This document shows positions 28,819-37,889 of a stretch of DNA of 64,000 bases, in pieces. The DNA comes from Streptomyces sp. SW4 (GTDB lineage Bacteria; Actinomycetota; Actinomycetes; Streptomycetales; Streptomycetaceae), in contig QKWM01000004.1 of NCBI GenBank assembly GCA_003248315.1, forward strand, positions 1 through 64,000, written 5' to 3'. The notes under the pieces were generated by a model. The model saw only the letters and a list, made by a program, of their open reading frames with translations, was not told where the DNA came from and ran no database searches. Each line of letters starts with the position of its first letter. The first letter of the stretch is position 1. The position numbers were made by a program, and so were the translations under genes.

Positions 28819-29503
28819 CGCGCCCGGGGTCAGGCCCGTCAGCTCCCGCACGTCCCGGGTGAGATGGGCCTGGTCCGCGTATCCGCACCGGGCGGCCGTC
28901 TCCGCCAGGGGCACGCCGGCCCGGGCCGTGGCGAGCGCGCGCTGCAGCCGCAGGACGCGGGCCAGGGTCTTCGGGCCGTAGCCGAAGACGGCGAGCGAAC
29001 GGCGGTGCAACCACCGGGCACCGACTCCCAGTTCACCGGCGACGGACGCGACCGGGCGGCCCGCGTCCAGGGACGCCACCAGCCGCGCCAGGAGGGGGTC
29101 GGGCGGGCCGGCGTCGGCCGCCCGGGACAGGGCCACCGCCTCCAGTCCCTCCGCCGGGTCGGCGGCCGCGTTCACCCGGGCCGTCAGCCGGCGCACCTCC
29201 GCCGCCGGCCACAGGTCGGCGAGGTCGACGCGCCGGTCGCGCAGCTCGGACGCCGGGACGCCGAGCAGGGCGGGCGCCGTGCCCGGGGCGAAGCGGACGC
29301 CCGCCCACCGGCCGGGGTGCCGTCGGTGAGGTGGGCGCGCGTGTCCGGGCCCGCGACCAGCAGCCGGCCCTCGTGCCACAGCAGGTCCATGCAGCCGTCG
29401 GGCAGCACGCGCCCTTGGCCGGGCCGGTCGGGGTGTTCGTCCACACCACCGCGCCGGTCAGCCGGGAGGCCCGTTCCGCGTACACACGGGCCAGGCTACC
29501 CAC
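28804..29503 (-). CDS. AraC family regulator with an N-terminal DUF6597-like sensor (two frameshifts)
   Basis: About 233 residues. The N-terminal part ([40 protein letters not shown]) is the sensor found in many actinobacterial AraC proteins. The C-terminal HTH pair reads [20 protein letters not shown] and [20 protein letters not shown]. Frames change near 29415 and 29320. GTG 29503 lies only three bases after the end of the next AraC gene upstream, so the two regulators are probably cotranscribed. The VOC gene next door could be a target. Confidence 0.78.
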
Positions 29504-29506
29504 GTC

Positions 29507-30437
29507 CTACGCAGGTGGCGTGCGGTACCGCTGGGGACTGACGCCGTAGGCCCGTTTGAACGCGGCGGACAGGGCGAAGGCGCTGCCGTAGCCGACCTGG
29601 CGGGCGATGGCGGCCAGGGTGTCGTCGGTGGCGCGGAGCCGGTCGGCGGCGAGCGCGAGACGCCAGCCGGTCAGGTACGCCATCGGGGCTCGCCCACCCG
29701 TTCGGTGAAGCGCCGGGCCAGCGCGGCCCGCGAGACGCCGGACCGGGCCGCGAGCGAGGCCACCGTCCAGGGGTGGGCCGGGTCGTCCTGGAGCAGCCGC
29801 AGGGCCCGGCCCACGACCGGGTCGCCCAGGGCCCGGTACCAGGCCGGCGCCTCGGCCCGGGGCGGGCGAACCAGGCCCGCAGCGCGGCGATCACCAGCAG
29901 GTCGAGCAGCCGGTCCAGGACCACTTCCTGGCCCGGCTCGTCCCGCGTGACCTCCGCCGTCAGCAGCGGGGTGAGCGGGCAGTCCCAGTCGTCGGTGGTG
30001 AGGGACAGCAGCGGCGGCAGGGCGTCCAGGAGCCGGCCGCCGATCTCGCCGCGCACCAGGTAGCTGCCGATGAGCAGCACCGTGCCGGCCTCGGGCCGGT
30101 CGCCCCAGCTGCGGACGCCCAGGTCCATCGAACCGTTGAGGGGCGGCCGTCGGGGTGGTGGCACTCGCCGCCCGGCAGGATCAGCGCCTGCGGCGCGGTG
30201 TCCGGATCGTCGGCGCAGGTGTACGGCTCGGGCCGCGCGCCACGGCGAGGTCGCCGGCCCGCAGCCGCAGCCGGTCCCCGGCCTCCGGCACGACCCAGGC
30301 GTCGCCGCGCACCACGAGGATCACGGTCAGCGGTGCCCGGTCCTCGACGCGGACGGCCCACGGCGGGTCGAAGCAGGCGCGGATCATGAACGCCCCCGGG
30401 CCCGGGGCCCCTCCAGCAGACCGGCGAGTGCGTCCAT
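29507..30437 (-). CDS. AraC family regulator with a cupin sensor (frameshifted)
   Basis: About 311 residues. An AraC_binding/cupin domain (CFDPPWAVRVEDRAPLTVIL, DRLRLRAGDLAVARGPEPYT) is followed by a middle helical region and the C-terminal HTH pair (TVASLAARSGVSRAALARRF, AAIARQVGYGSAFALSAAFK), ending RAYGVSPQRYRTPPA. Five frame changes, among them near 30400, 30235, 30150, 29870 and 29685, are each fixed by one base. ATG 30437 starts MDALAGLLEGPRARG. Ligand unknown. Confidence 0.75.
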
Positions 30438-30506
30438 GCCCGTCAGCGTAGACGCGGGCCACGGGACGTACGGGGCCGGTGCGGGGCCACGGGCTCACGG
30501 TGCGAC

Positions 30507-30587
30507 GGACCACCATCGTGCGAGGCGGCGCGGCTACGGGGCGGCGCGGACCACCGGCGTGCGGGGGGGCGGCGCGGCTACGGGGCG
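30507..30587. repeat. Imperfect tandem duplication, unit 37-40 bp
   Basis: 30507-30543 and 30548-30587 share GGACCACC, CGTGCG and then the 17 bases GGCGCGGCTACGGGGCG. The copies differ mainly by extra Gs. The second copy overlaps the stop codon of the YihY gene, so the duplicate supplies a second possible stop. Confidence 0.55.
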
Positions 30588-31898
30588 TCCGGCCGGTGGC
30601 CGGGCAGGTCGTGGTCGGACGGCTTGTACCGGGTCAGGTCGTCGCCGGGGCGCCGTGCCGGGACAGAGGGTCCCCGGGCCCCTTCCAGCCGCCCGGAGCC
30701 TTCCAGTCCGGCGTCTTCGGACCCGGCGCCTTCGGGTCCGGCGCCTTCGGGTCCGGCGTCCCCGGCCGGACTCCTTGTCGCCGGCCTCCTTCCGGCCGGA
30801 CGGATGGTGCCGGGCGTGGGTGCGCAGCCGGGAGGTCACGTCCTCCGGCGGCAGGAACCGGGACCAGCGCTCGGGGAACTCGGAGGGCATGTCCGGGTCC
30901 GCCTCGCCGTTCGCGGCGGCGCGGGCCACGTACTCGGCGACCTGGGCCTGGCGCAGCCGCTCGTTGGCCTCGCGGGCGGCGGCCGTGGCGGCGGCCGGCC
31001 AGACCCGGTCGATGGCGGCGTTGACCGCGGCCCCGACGAGCACCGCGAACGCGGACACGCCGATCCACAGCAGCACGGCGACGGGCGCGGCCAGCGAACC
31101 GTAGATGGTGGGGCCTCGACCGTGCTGGTGAGGTAGATGCGCAGCAGGAAGCTGCCGAGCACCCACATGGCGAGCGCGACGAGGGCGCCGGGCACGTCCT
31201 CGATCCACGGGGAGCGGACCGGCACCGACACGTGGTAGAGCGTGGTCAGGAACGCGATGGACAGGACGATGACGACCGGCCAGTAGAGCACCTGGACGAC
31301 CGTCGTCGACCAGGGCACGACCCGGACCACCGCGTCCGGTCCCGCCACCATCAGCGGCAGCGCCACGGAGCCGATCAGCAGCGCCACGATGAACAGGAGG
31401 AAGGCGAGCAGCCGGGTCTTGACGATGCCCGGACGCCGTCGAGGCCGTACATCACGGTGATGGTGTCGATGAAGACGTTCACCGCGCGGGAGCCGGACCA
31501 CAGGGCGAACAGGAAGCCGAGGGAGATGACGTCGGGCCGGCCGCCCTTCATCACGTCGTCCAGGATCGGCTCGGCGATCTGCTCCACGCCGCGCTCGGAC
31601 AGCACCGCGCGGGAGGCGTCCAGGATGTTGGCGCGCACGCTCTGCGTGGTGTCGGCGCCGGTCCACAGGTCGACGTAGCCGAGCAGCCCGATGACGCTGA
31701 GCAGCAGCGGCGGCACCGACAGCAGGGTGAAGAACGCGGCCTCGGCCGCGAGGCCCAGGATGCGGTACTCGATGCAGGAGTTGACGGTGTCCTTCAGGAG
31801 CAGCCAGGCGGTCCTGCGCTTGGAGACGTTGCGGTAGAGGGCCCGGGCCCGGTGAAGGCGTCCGGAGGGTCGCTCGGGGGTTCACTTGCTGGCTGCAC
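30578..31898 (-). CDS. YihY/BrkB family inner membrane protein (frameshifted)
   Basis: About 441 residues. GTG 31898 starts VQPASEPPSDPP. Motifs of the family are ALYRNVSKRRTAWLLLKDTV, AAEAAFFTLLSVPPLLLSVI, FLFALWSGSRAVNVFIDTIT and a run of helices (LLAFLLFIVALLIGSVALPL, VLYWPVVIVLSIAFLTTLYH, LVALAMWVLGSFLLRIYL). The C-terminal tail is charged with repeats of DPKAP type and ends TRYKPSDHDLPGHRPDAP. Frames change near 31850, 31430, 31112 and again in the tail. The family was once called ribonuclease BN but behaves as a membrane protein of unsettled function. Confidence 0.8.
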
Positions 31899-31984
31899 GT
31901 CCTAAAGGTATCCGCCGCGCGGGACGGCACTCACCTGCCCGGGGCCCCGGGCACGGCCGGGCCGGAACGGGGTACGTTCACGTC

Positions 31985-33626
31985 ATGGCAGGCGACAGCA
32001 CCCACAGCGTGACGAACCAGGCCCGCCGCTCGTCGGGTACGACGTGTTCACCGCCGACCGGGCCCTGGTCGCCGCGGTCCGCCGGCACCTGGACCCCGGG
32101 CCGCGCGAGGAGGCGCTCGAGGAGCTGTCCGGTCTGGGACGCAGCTGCGGGTCGGCGCAGGTGCTGGAGTGGGGCGCCGAGGCGAACGCGAACCCGCCGC
32201 GGCTGCGCACCCACGACCGCTACGGCCACCGCCTGGACGAGGTCGACTTCCACCCGGCGTGGCACCGGCTGCTGGGCAAGGGCGTGGCGGCGGGGCTGAC
32301 GGCGGCCTGGAACCGGCCGGGCGGGCACGTGCGGCGCGCCGCCGCGTTCCTGATGTGGACGCAGGTCGAGGCCGGCGTCGGCTGCCCGCTGTCGATGACC
32401 CACGCGGCCGTCCCCGCGCTGCGCGCCGATCCGGCGCTCGCCGCGGAGTGGGAGCCGCGGCTGACCTCCACGGTGTACGACCGCGGGCTGCGGCCGGCGC
32501 ACCTGAAGGCGGGCGCGCTGTTCGGGATGGGGATGACGGAGAAGCAGGGCGGCAGCGACGTGCGGGCCAACACCACCGCCGCCCGGCCGCTGGCGGAGGA
32601 GGGCGCGTACGAGCTGAGGGGGCACAAGTGGTTCTGCTCGGCGCCCATGTCGGACGGCTTCCTGGTGCTGGCGCAGGCGCCGGGGGGACTGACCTGCTTC
32701 CTGGTGCCGCGCGTGCTGGCCGACGGCACCCGCAACCCGTTCCTGATCCAGCGGCTGAAGGACAAGCTGGGCAACCGGTCCAACGCCTCCGCCGAGGTCG
32801 AGTTCGCCGGGACGTGGGCGCGCCGGGTGGGCGAGGAGGGGCGCGGGGTGCGCACCATCATCGGGATGGTGGCGGCGACCCGGCTGGACTGCGTGCTGGG
32901 CTCGGCGGGGCTGATGCGGCAGGCGGTGGCGCAGGCGGTGCACCACTGCACGTACCGCGAGGCGTTCGGCGGGCGGCTGGCCGACAAGCCGCTGATGCGC
33001 AACGTCCTGGCCGATCTCGCGGTCGAGTCGGAGGCGGCGACCGTCCTCGGCCTGCGGCTCGCGGCGGCCTGCGACCGTGCCGAGGGCGACGAACGGGAGC
33101 GGGCGCTGCTGCGGCTGGCGGTGCCGGCGGCCAAGTACTGGGTGACCAAGCGGTGCCCGCCGGTGGCGGTGGAGGCGGCGGAGTGCCTGGGCGGCAACGG
33201 CTACGTCGAGGAGTCCGGGATGCCCGGCTGGTGCGCGAGTCGCCGCTGAACTCGATCTGGGAGGGCGCGGGCAACGTCCAGGCGCTGGACGTGCTGAGGG
33301 CGCTGGGCCGGGAGCCGGCGGCGCTGGACGCGTATCTGACGGAGGTGGGCGCGGCACGCGGCGCCGACCACCGGCTGGACGCGGCGATCAAGGGGCTGCT
33401 GACCGAACTGGCCGATCTGGAGGGCGCGGAGGGCCGGGCCCGGCGGCTCGCGGAGCGGCTGGCGCTGGTGCTCCAGGGGTCGCTGCTGGTGCGGTACGCG
33501 CCGCCGGAGGTCGCCGACGCGTTCTGCGCGGGGCGGCTGGGCGGCGACGGGGGCGCGGCGTTCGGCACGCTGCCGCCCACCCTGGACCTGGCCTCGGTGG
33601 TGGAGCGGGCCCGGCCGGTGTCCTGA
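31985..33626 (+). CDS. aidB: AidB-like acyl-CoA dehydrogenase family protein (two frameshifts)
   Basis: About 547 residues, the long AidB length rather than the 380-400 of catabolic acyl-CoA dehydrogenases. AidB signatures: PRLRTHDRYGHRLDEVDFHP, MTEKQGGSDVRANTT, KWFCSAPMSDGFLVLAQAPG, RLKDKLGNRSNASAEVEF, ECLGGNGYVEE and PLNSIWEGAGNVQALDVLR. AidB is an FAD protein of the alkylation response that binds DNA and protects it; its enzymatic role is debated. Frames change near 32030 and 33225. ATG 31985. Its presence 28 kb from the Ada-AlkA/Ogt operon would complete an adaptive-response set. Confidence 0.85.
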
Positions 33627-33809
33627 CCGCCGGGGAACCGCGCGCGGCGCGGGTCACGTCCTGCAGGACAAGGGCCGGCCGCCGAAGTCGTGGCGGGGGT
33701 GGTGCTGCGCCGACACGGCACCACCCCCGCGTCACTGGCCTACAAGGCCGCGAGCGCCGCTCGGGACGGCGCTCACCAAGTTTCGGCCGGCGGCGCGGCC
33801 GGCCACCAG

Positions 33810-33829
33810 AGTTGCAAGGGGTTGCAACT
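33810..33829. promoter_or_regulatory. Perfect 8-4-8 palindrome, candidate operator of the GAF regulator
   Basis: AGTTGCAAGGGGTTGCAACT is an exact inverted repeat with a GGGG centre. It lies about 110 bases before the GAF regulator and is much AT-richer than its flanks. The rest of 33627-33941 has a 12-bp palindrome GTCCTGCAGGAC (33658-33669) and no gene that I can support. Confidence 0.6.
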
Positions 33830-33941
33830 TGCTGCTGACTGTGTGCGGACTGTGCCACCGGCACAGGGGCAGGCGGTCACTATGGGACGAGGGACCGGGA
33901 GACGGACGACCGGTACGGACTCCGCGGGAGGACAAGGGGCA

Positions 33942-35196
33942 GTGGCGCTCTCGCCGATGGACGTGACGCAGTTCGCCGCCGTGGACGCGGCCCGTGCGGC
34001 TCGGGTGCTCAGTGAGGTCCGTTCCGCCAGGCTGTCGGGCGGGCAGGCGCCGGTGGCGCCGCGCCGGTGATCGAGCAGTCCTGGGAGCGGATGCTGCGCA
34101 GCGGTGTCGACCCGGACCACGACTTCCGGTCCGGGCTGCTGCCGCGCGAGGAGGTGGAGCGGCGGCGGGAGGCCTCGGCGCTGCGGCACGTGCTGCCGGT
34201 GCTGCGGGAGGGGCTGCTGTCGGTGGCCGACGTCGCCCACCACATCATGGTGGTCGCCGACGAGGAGGGCCGGGTGCTGTGGCGGGAGGGCAGCGCGCCG
34301 GTGCTGCGCAAGGCCGACGGGCTCGGGTTCGAGCTGGGCGCGGACTGGCGGGAGGACGTCGTCGGCACCAACGGCGTGGGCACCCCGGCGGTCACCCGGC
34401 GGCCGGTGCAGGTGTTCGCCTCCGAGCACTTCGTCCGCTCGCACGCGACGTGGACGTGCGCCGGCGCGCCCATTACCGATCCGCGCGACGGCCGGCTCCT
34501 CGGCGTGGTGGACGTGAGCGGGCCGCTGGAGACCATGCATCCGGCCACGCTGGCCTGGGTCGACTCGGTGGCCAAGCTCGCCGAGGCCCGGCTGCGCGAG
34601 CTGCACCTGCAGTCGCTGGAGCGGCTGCGGGCGGTGGCGGCGCCGGTGCTGGCCCGGTTGCCCGGCCGTGCGCTGGTCGTGGACCGGGACGGCTGGACGG
34701 CGGCGGTGACCGGGATGCCGTACACGGACCGGGTCGCGCTGCCCAAGTCCGCGGGGGCCGGGGCCCGGTGGCTGCCGGGGCTCGGGCCGTGCACGGTGGA
34801 GCCGCTGGGCGAGGGCTGGCTGGTGCGGGCGGCGGAGCGGGAGCCGGACGCGGCCGGTGCCGCCCGGCTGGTGCTCGATCTGCGGCATCCGCGCCGCTGG
34901 TCGGTGGAGGTGCGCAGCGGTGCCGGGCCGTGGAGCCGGGAACTGAGCCCGCGGCACGCGGAGTTGCTCTATCTGCTGGCGGTGCAGCGTGCCGGGCGCA
35001 GCGCCGCGGAGCTGGCCGCGGACCTGTTCGGCGACCCGGCGCGGACGGTGACGGTACGGGCCGAGATGTCCCGGGTCCGGCGGTATCTCGGGGGGCTGCT
35101 GGAACACCGGCCGTATCGTTTCTGCGAGGCGGCGGAGGTCGAGGTGCGGCTCCCGACGACCCGCGCGACCTGCTCCCCACTCGACGTCCCCGGTGA
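33942..35196 (+). CDS. GAF-domain transcriptional regulator, AcoR-like N-terminus (two frameshifts)
   Basis: About 418 residues. The opening (VIEQSWERMLRSGVDPDHDF) is the typical start of sigma-54-activator-type sensor proteins such as AcoR. A GAF domain follows (HHIMVVADEEGRVLWREGSA, GTNGVGTPAVTRRPVQVF, CAGAPITDPRDGRLLGVVDV). Instead of an AAA+ module, the C-terminus has a winged-helix region (SPRHAELLYLLAVQRAGRSA, RTVTVRAEMSRVRRYLGGLL). Such proteins in actinobacteria control aldehyde or alcohol metabolism; the target here is unknown. Frames change near 34060 and 35153; the second needs one C to end LPDDPRDLLPTRRPR. GTG 33942 follows GGGAGG. The palindrome upstream suggests autoregulation. 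Confidence 0.78.
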
Positions 35197-35222
35197 TCAC
35201 GGCCCACCGCGCCACGACACCG

Positions 35223-35238
35223 GCCCCCTGACGGGGGC
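35223..35238. terminator. Short GC hairpin after the GAF regulator
   Basis: GCCCCC, loop TGAC, GGGGGC, 27 bases after the stop codon. The stem is only six pairs and no T-run follows, so the call is weak. Confidence 0.35.
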
Positions 35239-35255
35239 GCCCCCGCCGTCCCCGG

Positions 35256-35297
35256 CTGCGCGAAACTCCGACCGATGCGGACCGCGCGGATCCACCG
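35256..35297. repeat. Dispersed 42-bp intergenic repeat, copy 1
   Basis: Starts CTGCGCGAAACTCCGACCGA and is identical to 47912-47953 at 40 of 42 positions, in the same orientation. Both copies are intergenic and close to GC hairpins. It does not encode a protein and has no terminal inverted repeats. Confidence 0.7.
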
Positions 35298-35339
35298 CCG
35301 TGCCGGCCTCCGGAGCCGTGACGGCCGGGGACGCTTCCC

Positions 35340-35422
35340 CACCGGCGCCCGAGCGGGGGACGCGTCCGCACCGGCGCCCGAGCGGGGGACGCGTCCGCAC
35401 CGGCGTTCGAGCGGGGGGCCGG
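35340..35422. repeat. Two exact and one partial 29-bp tandem repeat
   Basis: Units at 35340-35368 and 35369-35397 are identical (start CACCGGCGCCCGAGCG, end GACGCGTCCG); a diverged third begins at 35398. The gap 35197-35568 has no gene that I can support. The repeats abut directly with no spacers, so this is not a CRISPR. Confidence 0.7.
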
Positions 35423-35568
35423 GCCGGGCCGGTGCTCGTGCATATTTGCAGCGTCCGCGCCCCGCCGCCCCGTCCCTGCCGTAGCATCCCTCTACGGGCC
35501 ACCCCCGCACTGCCCCGGCCAACGCTCCGACCGCCGGGATCAGTTGGCCCGGTGCCCGTGGAGGTTGT

Positions 35569-36931
35569 ATGAAGCAACGCGGCAGACACCGCCGGCGCAG
35601 CCGGGGCCGGGCGCTGCGCGCCGCCCTGGCCGGGCCGCCCTGGCCCTGACCGGCGCCGCCACGATGATCAGCGTCTCGCAGGCGACGGTCGCCGACGACC
35701 CCGGCCGGCTCGAACCGCTCACCGCCGCCTCCGACCGGGCCCCGCTGCGGCTGACGGAGCACCGCGTGCCGCAGCGCTGGCTGGACCGGCTGTCCTCGGC
35801 GATGGGCCGCCCCGTGGACCTCCGCACGGCGCTCGCCGGCGCCGGCCGCACGCTGCGCGACGCCGGCGACTGCACGGCCGCGGAGCGCGAGGCGCTGCCC
35901 GTCGCCCCCGCTGCCACCCGCGCGTACTGCTGGGCCGAGGCCGACACCCGGGGCTGGCTGCCCGGAGCCGTCGCCGTCTCGGGCGACGGCGACCAGGCCC
36001 CCGGGGTGATCGTGAGCGCCTGGTCCCGCGAGAGCGACGGCGCGGCCGGCCGGAGCGCGGCCCGGGTCGCCTTCGTGGACGCGGGCGAGCCGCCGGCCGG
36101 CCGGGACGGACCGGACCGGCCGCGCGAGGTGTCGGCGCTGCTCGCCGTCCCGGTCGACGGCGGCCAGGACTACCGGGCGCTCTCCTCGCCGGTGTCGGGG
36201 ATGGTCCGGTACCAGGACAAGCTGCTGGTCACCGCGGGCGCCGGGGACGCCGACGCGCTGTACGTGTACGACCTCGACCGGATCCAGCGGGCCACGTCCG
36301 ACGCCGCCGTGGTGGGCCGGGTGCCCGGCGGCTGGGCGGCGGACGGCCAGGCCTACGTCCTGCCGGCCGTCGCCTCGTACCGCCCCGCCGGGGCCCGGCC
36401 GCGGCGCGCCCCCACGCGCTCTCCCTGGACCGCGGCAGCACCCCGGCCGCCCTCGTGGCGAGCGAGTGGGTGCCGGCGGACGCCGGCCGGCCCACCCGGC
36501 TGTGGCGCTACGCGCTGAGCACCGACCCGGACCGCACCGGCCTGCCGGCCGTCGACGTCCACGGTCGGGCGGAGCCGCTCGACGCCTACGAGACCGGGGC
36601 CGCCGGTGTCCGGGGCGTGCTGGCGCTCCACCCGTCCGGCGCCACCGCCCCGGACTGGTACCTGGGGCGCGCGCCCGACGACGGCTCGGACGGCCGGGCG
36701 CGGGCGCGGACGGACGGCACGGAGGACGCGCCGGGCGACCGGGGCACGCTGGTGCGGCAGAACACCGACGGCACCCGTGCCACGGAGTGCGGCGCCGACC
36801 GCTCGCAGCACTGCTGGACGCCGGGCGCGGGCCCGCTGGCGTACCGCCCGGAGACCGGCGAGGTCTGGTCGCAGTCCGGCCGGATGCTCTTCGCCGTGCC
36901 CCTGACCTCGGTCGACGGGTCACTCGGATAG
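35569..36931 (+). CDS. Secreted protein of unknown function (two frameshifts)
   Basis: About 454 residues. ATG 35569 has TGGAGGT five bases upstream. An Arg-rich start (MKQRGRHRRRSRGRALRAAL) leads into a hydrophobic signal segment after a frame change near 35630 (LAGAALALTGAATMISVSQA). The mature part has LRDAGDCTAAEREALPVAPA, RAYCWAEADTRGWLPGAVAV, DALYVYDLDRIQRATSDAAV and RSQHCWTPGAGPLAYRPETG, with repeated beta-strand-like units (propeller-like by impression only). A second frame change lies near 36405. I recognise no family and no catalytic motif. Confidence 0.65.
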
Positions 36932-36968
36932 TCGACAGACCCGGATGCCGGATGGTTTTCTGACCGGT

Positions 36969-37540
36969 ATGACCAACATCGCCGTGACCACCTGGTCGCT
37001 GGAGCAGACCGATCCGAGCGATCTGCTGCCGGCGGCCCGGCCCGAGGGAGACGTCCGGATCGTCCGCTCCGAGGTGCCCTCGCCGGAGTTCAGCCGCTTC
37101 CTGTACACCGCGGTCGGCGGTGACATCCGCTGGACCGACCGGCTGGGCTGGACGTACGCCCGGTGGGAGGAGCACCTGCGGCGGCCGGGCGTGGAGACCT
37201 GGGTCGCCTACGACCGGGGCACCCCCGCCGGTTACGTGGAGCTGACCCCCGGGGACGACGGCGTGGTGGAGATCGAGTACTTCGGACTGATCCCCGCGTT
37301 CCGCGGCCGGGGCCTCGGCGGGCACCTGCTGTCCTGCGGCACCGCCCGGGCCTGGGACCTCGCCGACCGCTGGCCGGACCTGTCCCGACGAAGCGGGTCT
37401 GGCTGCACACGTGCAGCAAGGACGGCGAGTTCGCGATGGGGAACTACCAGCGTCGGGGCTTCCGGCTGTTCGACACCAAGGTCGACGAAGAACCGGACGT
37501 GGCGACGCCCGGCCCCTGGCCGGGGGCGTTCCCGGCCTGA
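36969..37540 (+). CDS. GNAT family N-acetyltransferase (one frameshift)
   Basis: About 190 residues. The GNAT core is visible: GYVELTPGDDGVVEIEYFGL, then the acetyl-CoA loop IPAFRGRGLGGHLLSC (Q/RxxGxG/A type), and after a frame change near 37390 VWLHTCSKDGEFAMGNYQRR and GFRLFDTKVDEE. It transfers an acetyl group from acetyl-CoA to an amine; the acceptor is unknown. It ends before a strong hairpin. Confidence 0.8.
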
Positions 37541-37581
37541 CCTGCGCCGACCCGCTCCGCTCCGGACCATGTGACCGACAC

Positions 37582-37612
37582 CACCCTTGTCTTGCTCTGC
37601 GAGACAAGGGTG
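37582..37612. terminator. Hairpin between the GNAT gene and the sulfur operon
   Basis: CACCCTTGTCT (37582-37592) and its exact complement (37602-37612) with a nine-base loop. It is 42 bases after the GNAT stop. Followed by CCGCATTTTGG. A terminator for the GNAT gene is the simplest reading. Confidence 0.6.
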
Positions 37613-37630
37613 TCCGCATTTTGGATAAAG

Positions 37631-37645
37631 CTGGACTGTGTCCAG
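37631..37645. promoter_or_regulatory. Palindrome CTGGACTGTGTCCAG near the sulfur operon promoter
   Basis: An exact 6-3-6 inverted repeat directly after TTGGATAAAG, which could be a -10 region. It sits 22 bases before the leader-peptide ATG, at or next to the likely transcription start. It may be an operator or a 5' mRNA hairpin. Confidence 0.45.
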
Positions 37646-37667
37646 ATCGCCGTGCCAGGCTTCCGTC

Positions 37668-37751
37668 ATGCCTGGATCTGGAATCGCCTTGGTGAGTCGG
37701 CGTCACGTCGACCTCGGCCGCATGTCCAGCGCCATCTGTCCGATGCGCTGA
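37668..37751 (+). CDS. Cysteine-type leader peptide (27 codons) of the sulfur assimilation operon
   Basis: ATG 37668 to TGA 37749 encodes a 27-residue peptide with the core SRRHVDLGRMSSAICPMR. This RRHVDL...SAIC pattern matches the putative leader peptides that precede sulfite reductase and other sulfur genes in actinomycetes, where scarce cysteine stalls the ribosome and relieves attenuation. A single Cys codon (TGT) lies four codons before the stop. It precedes the sulfite reductase ATG by 138 bases. The region 37752-37889 should hold the attenuator; I did not find a long perfect hairpin there by eye. Confidence 0.78.
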   Translation: MPGSGIALVSRRHVDLGRMSSAICPMR

Positions 37752-37889
37752 GAGCACCTCCAGCAGCACCCGGCAGACCCCCACCCTCGCTTCACTCTCA
37801 TTCCCGCGCAACGTCGCGCCCTTATGCCCATGCGCACCGAACGCGCAGGTCAGAGCCTCTTTCCGCCTGTCCCGAAGGACGTGTCCCAC

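Noticed and set aside
35340..35422. Possible CRISPR-like repeats
   Set aside because: The 29-bp units abut directly with no spacers, and no cas genes are present.
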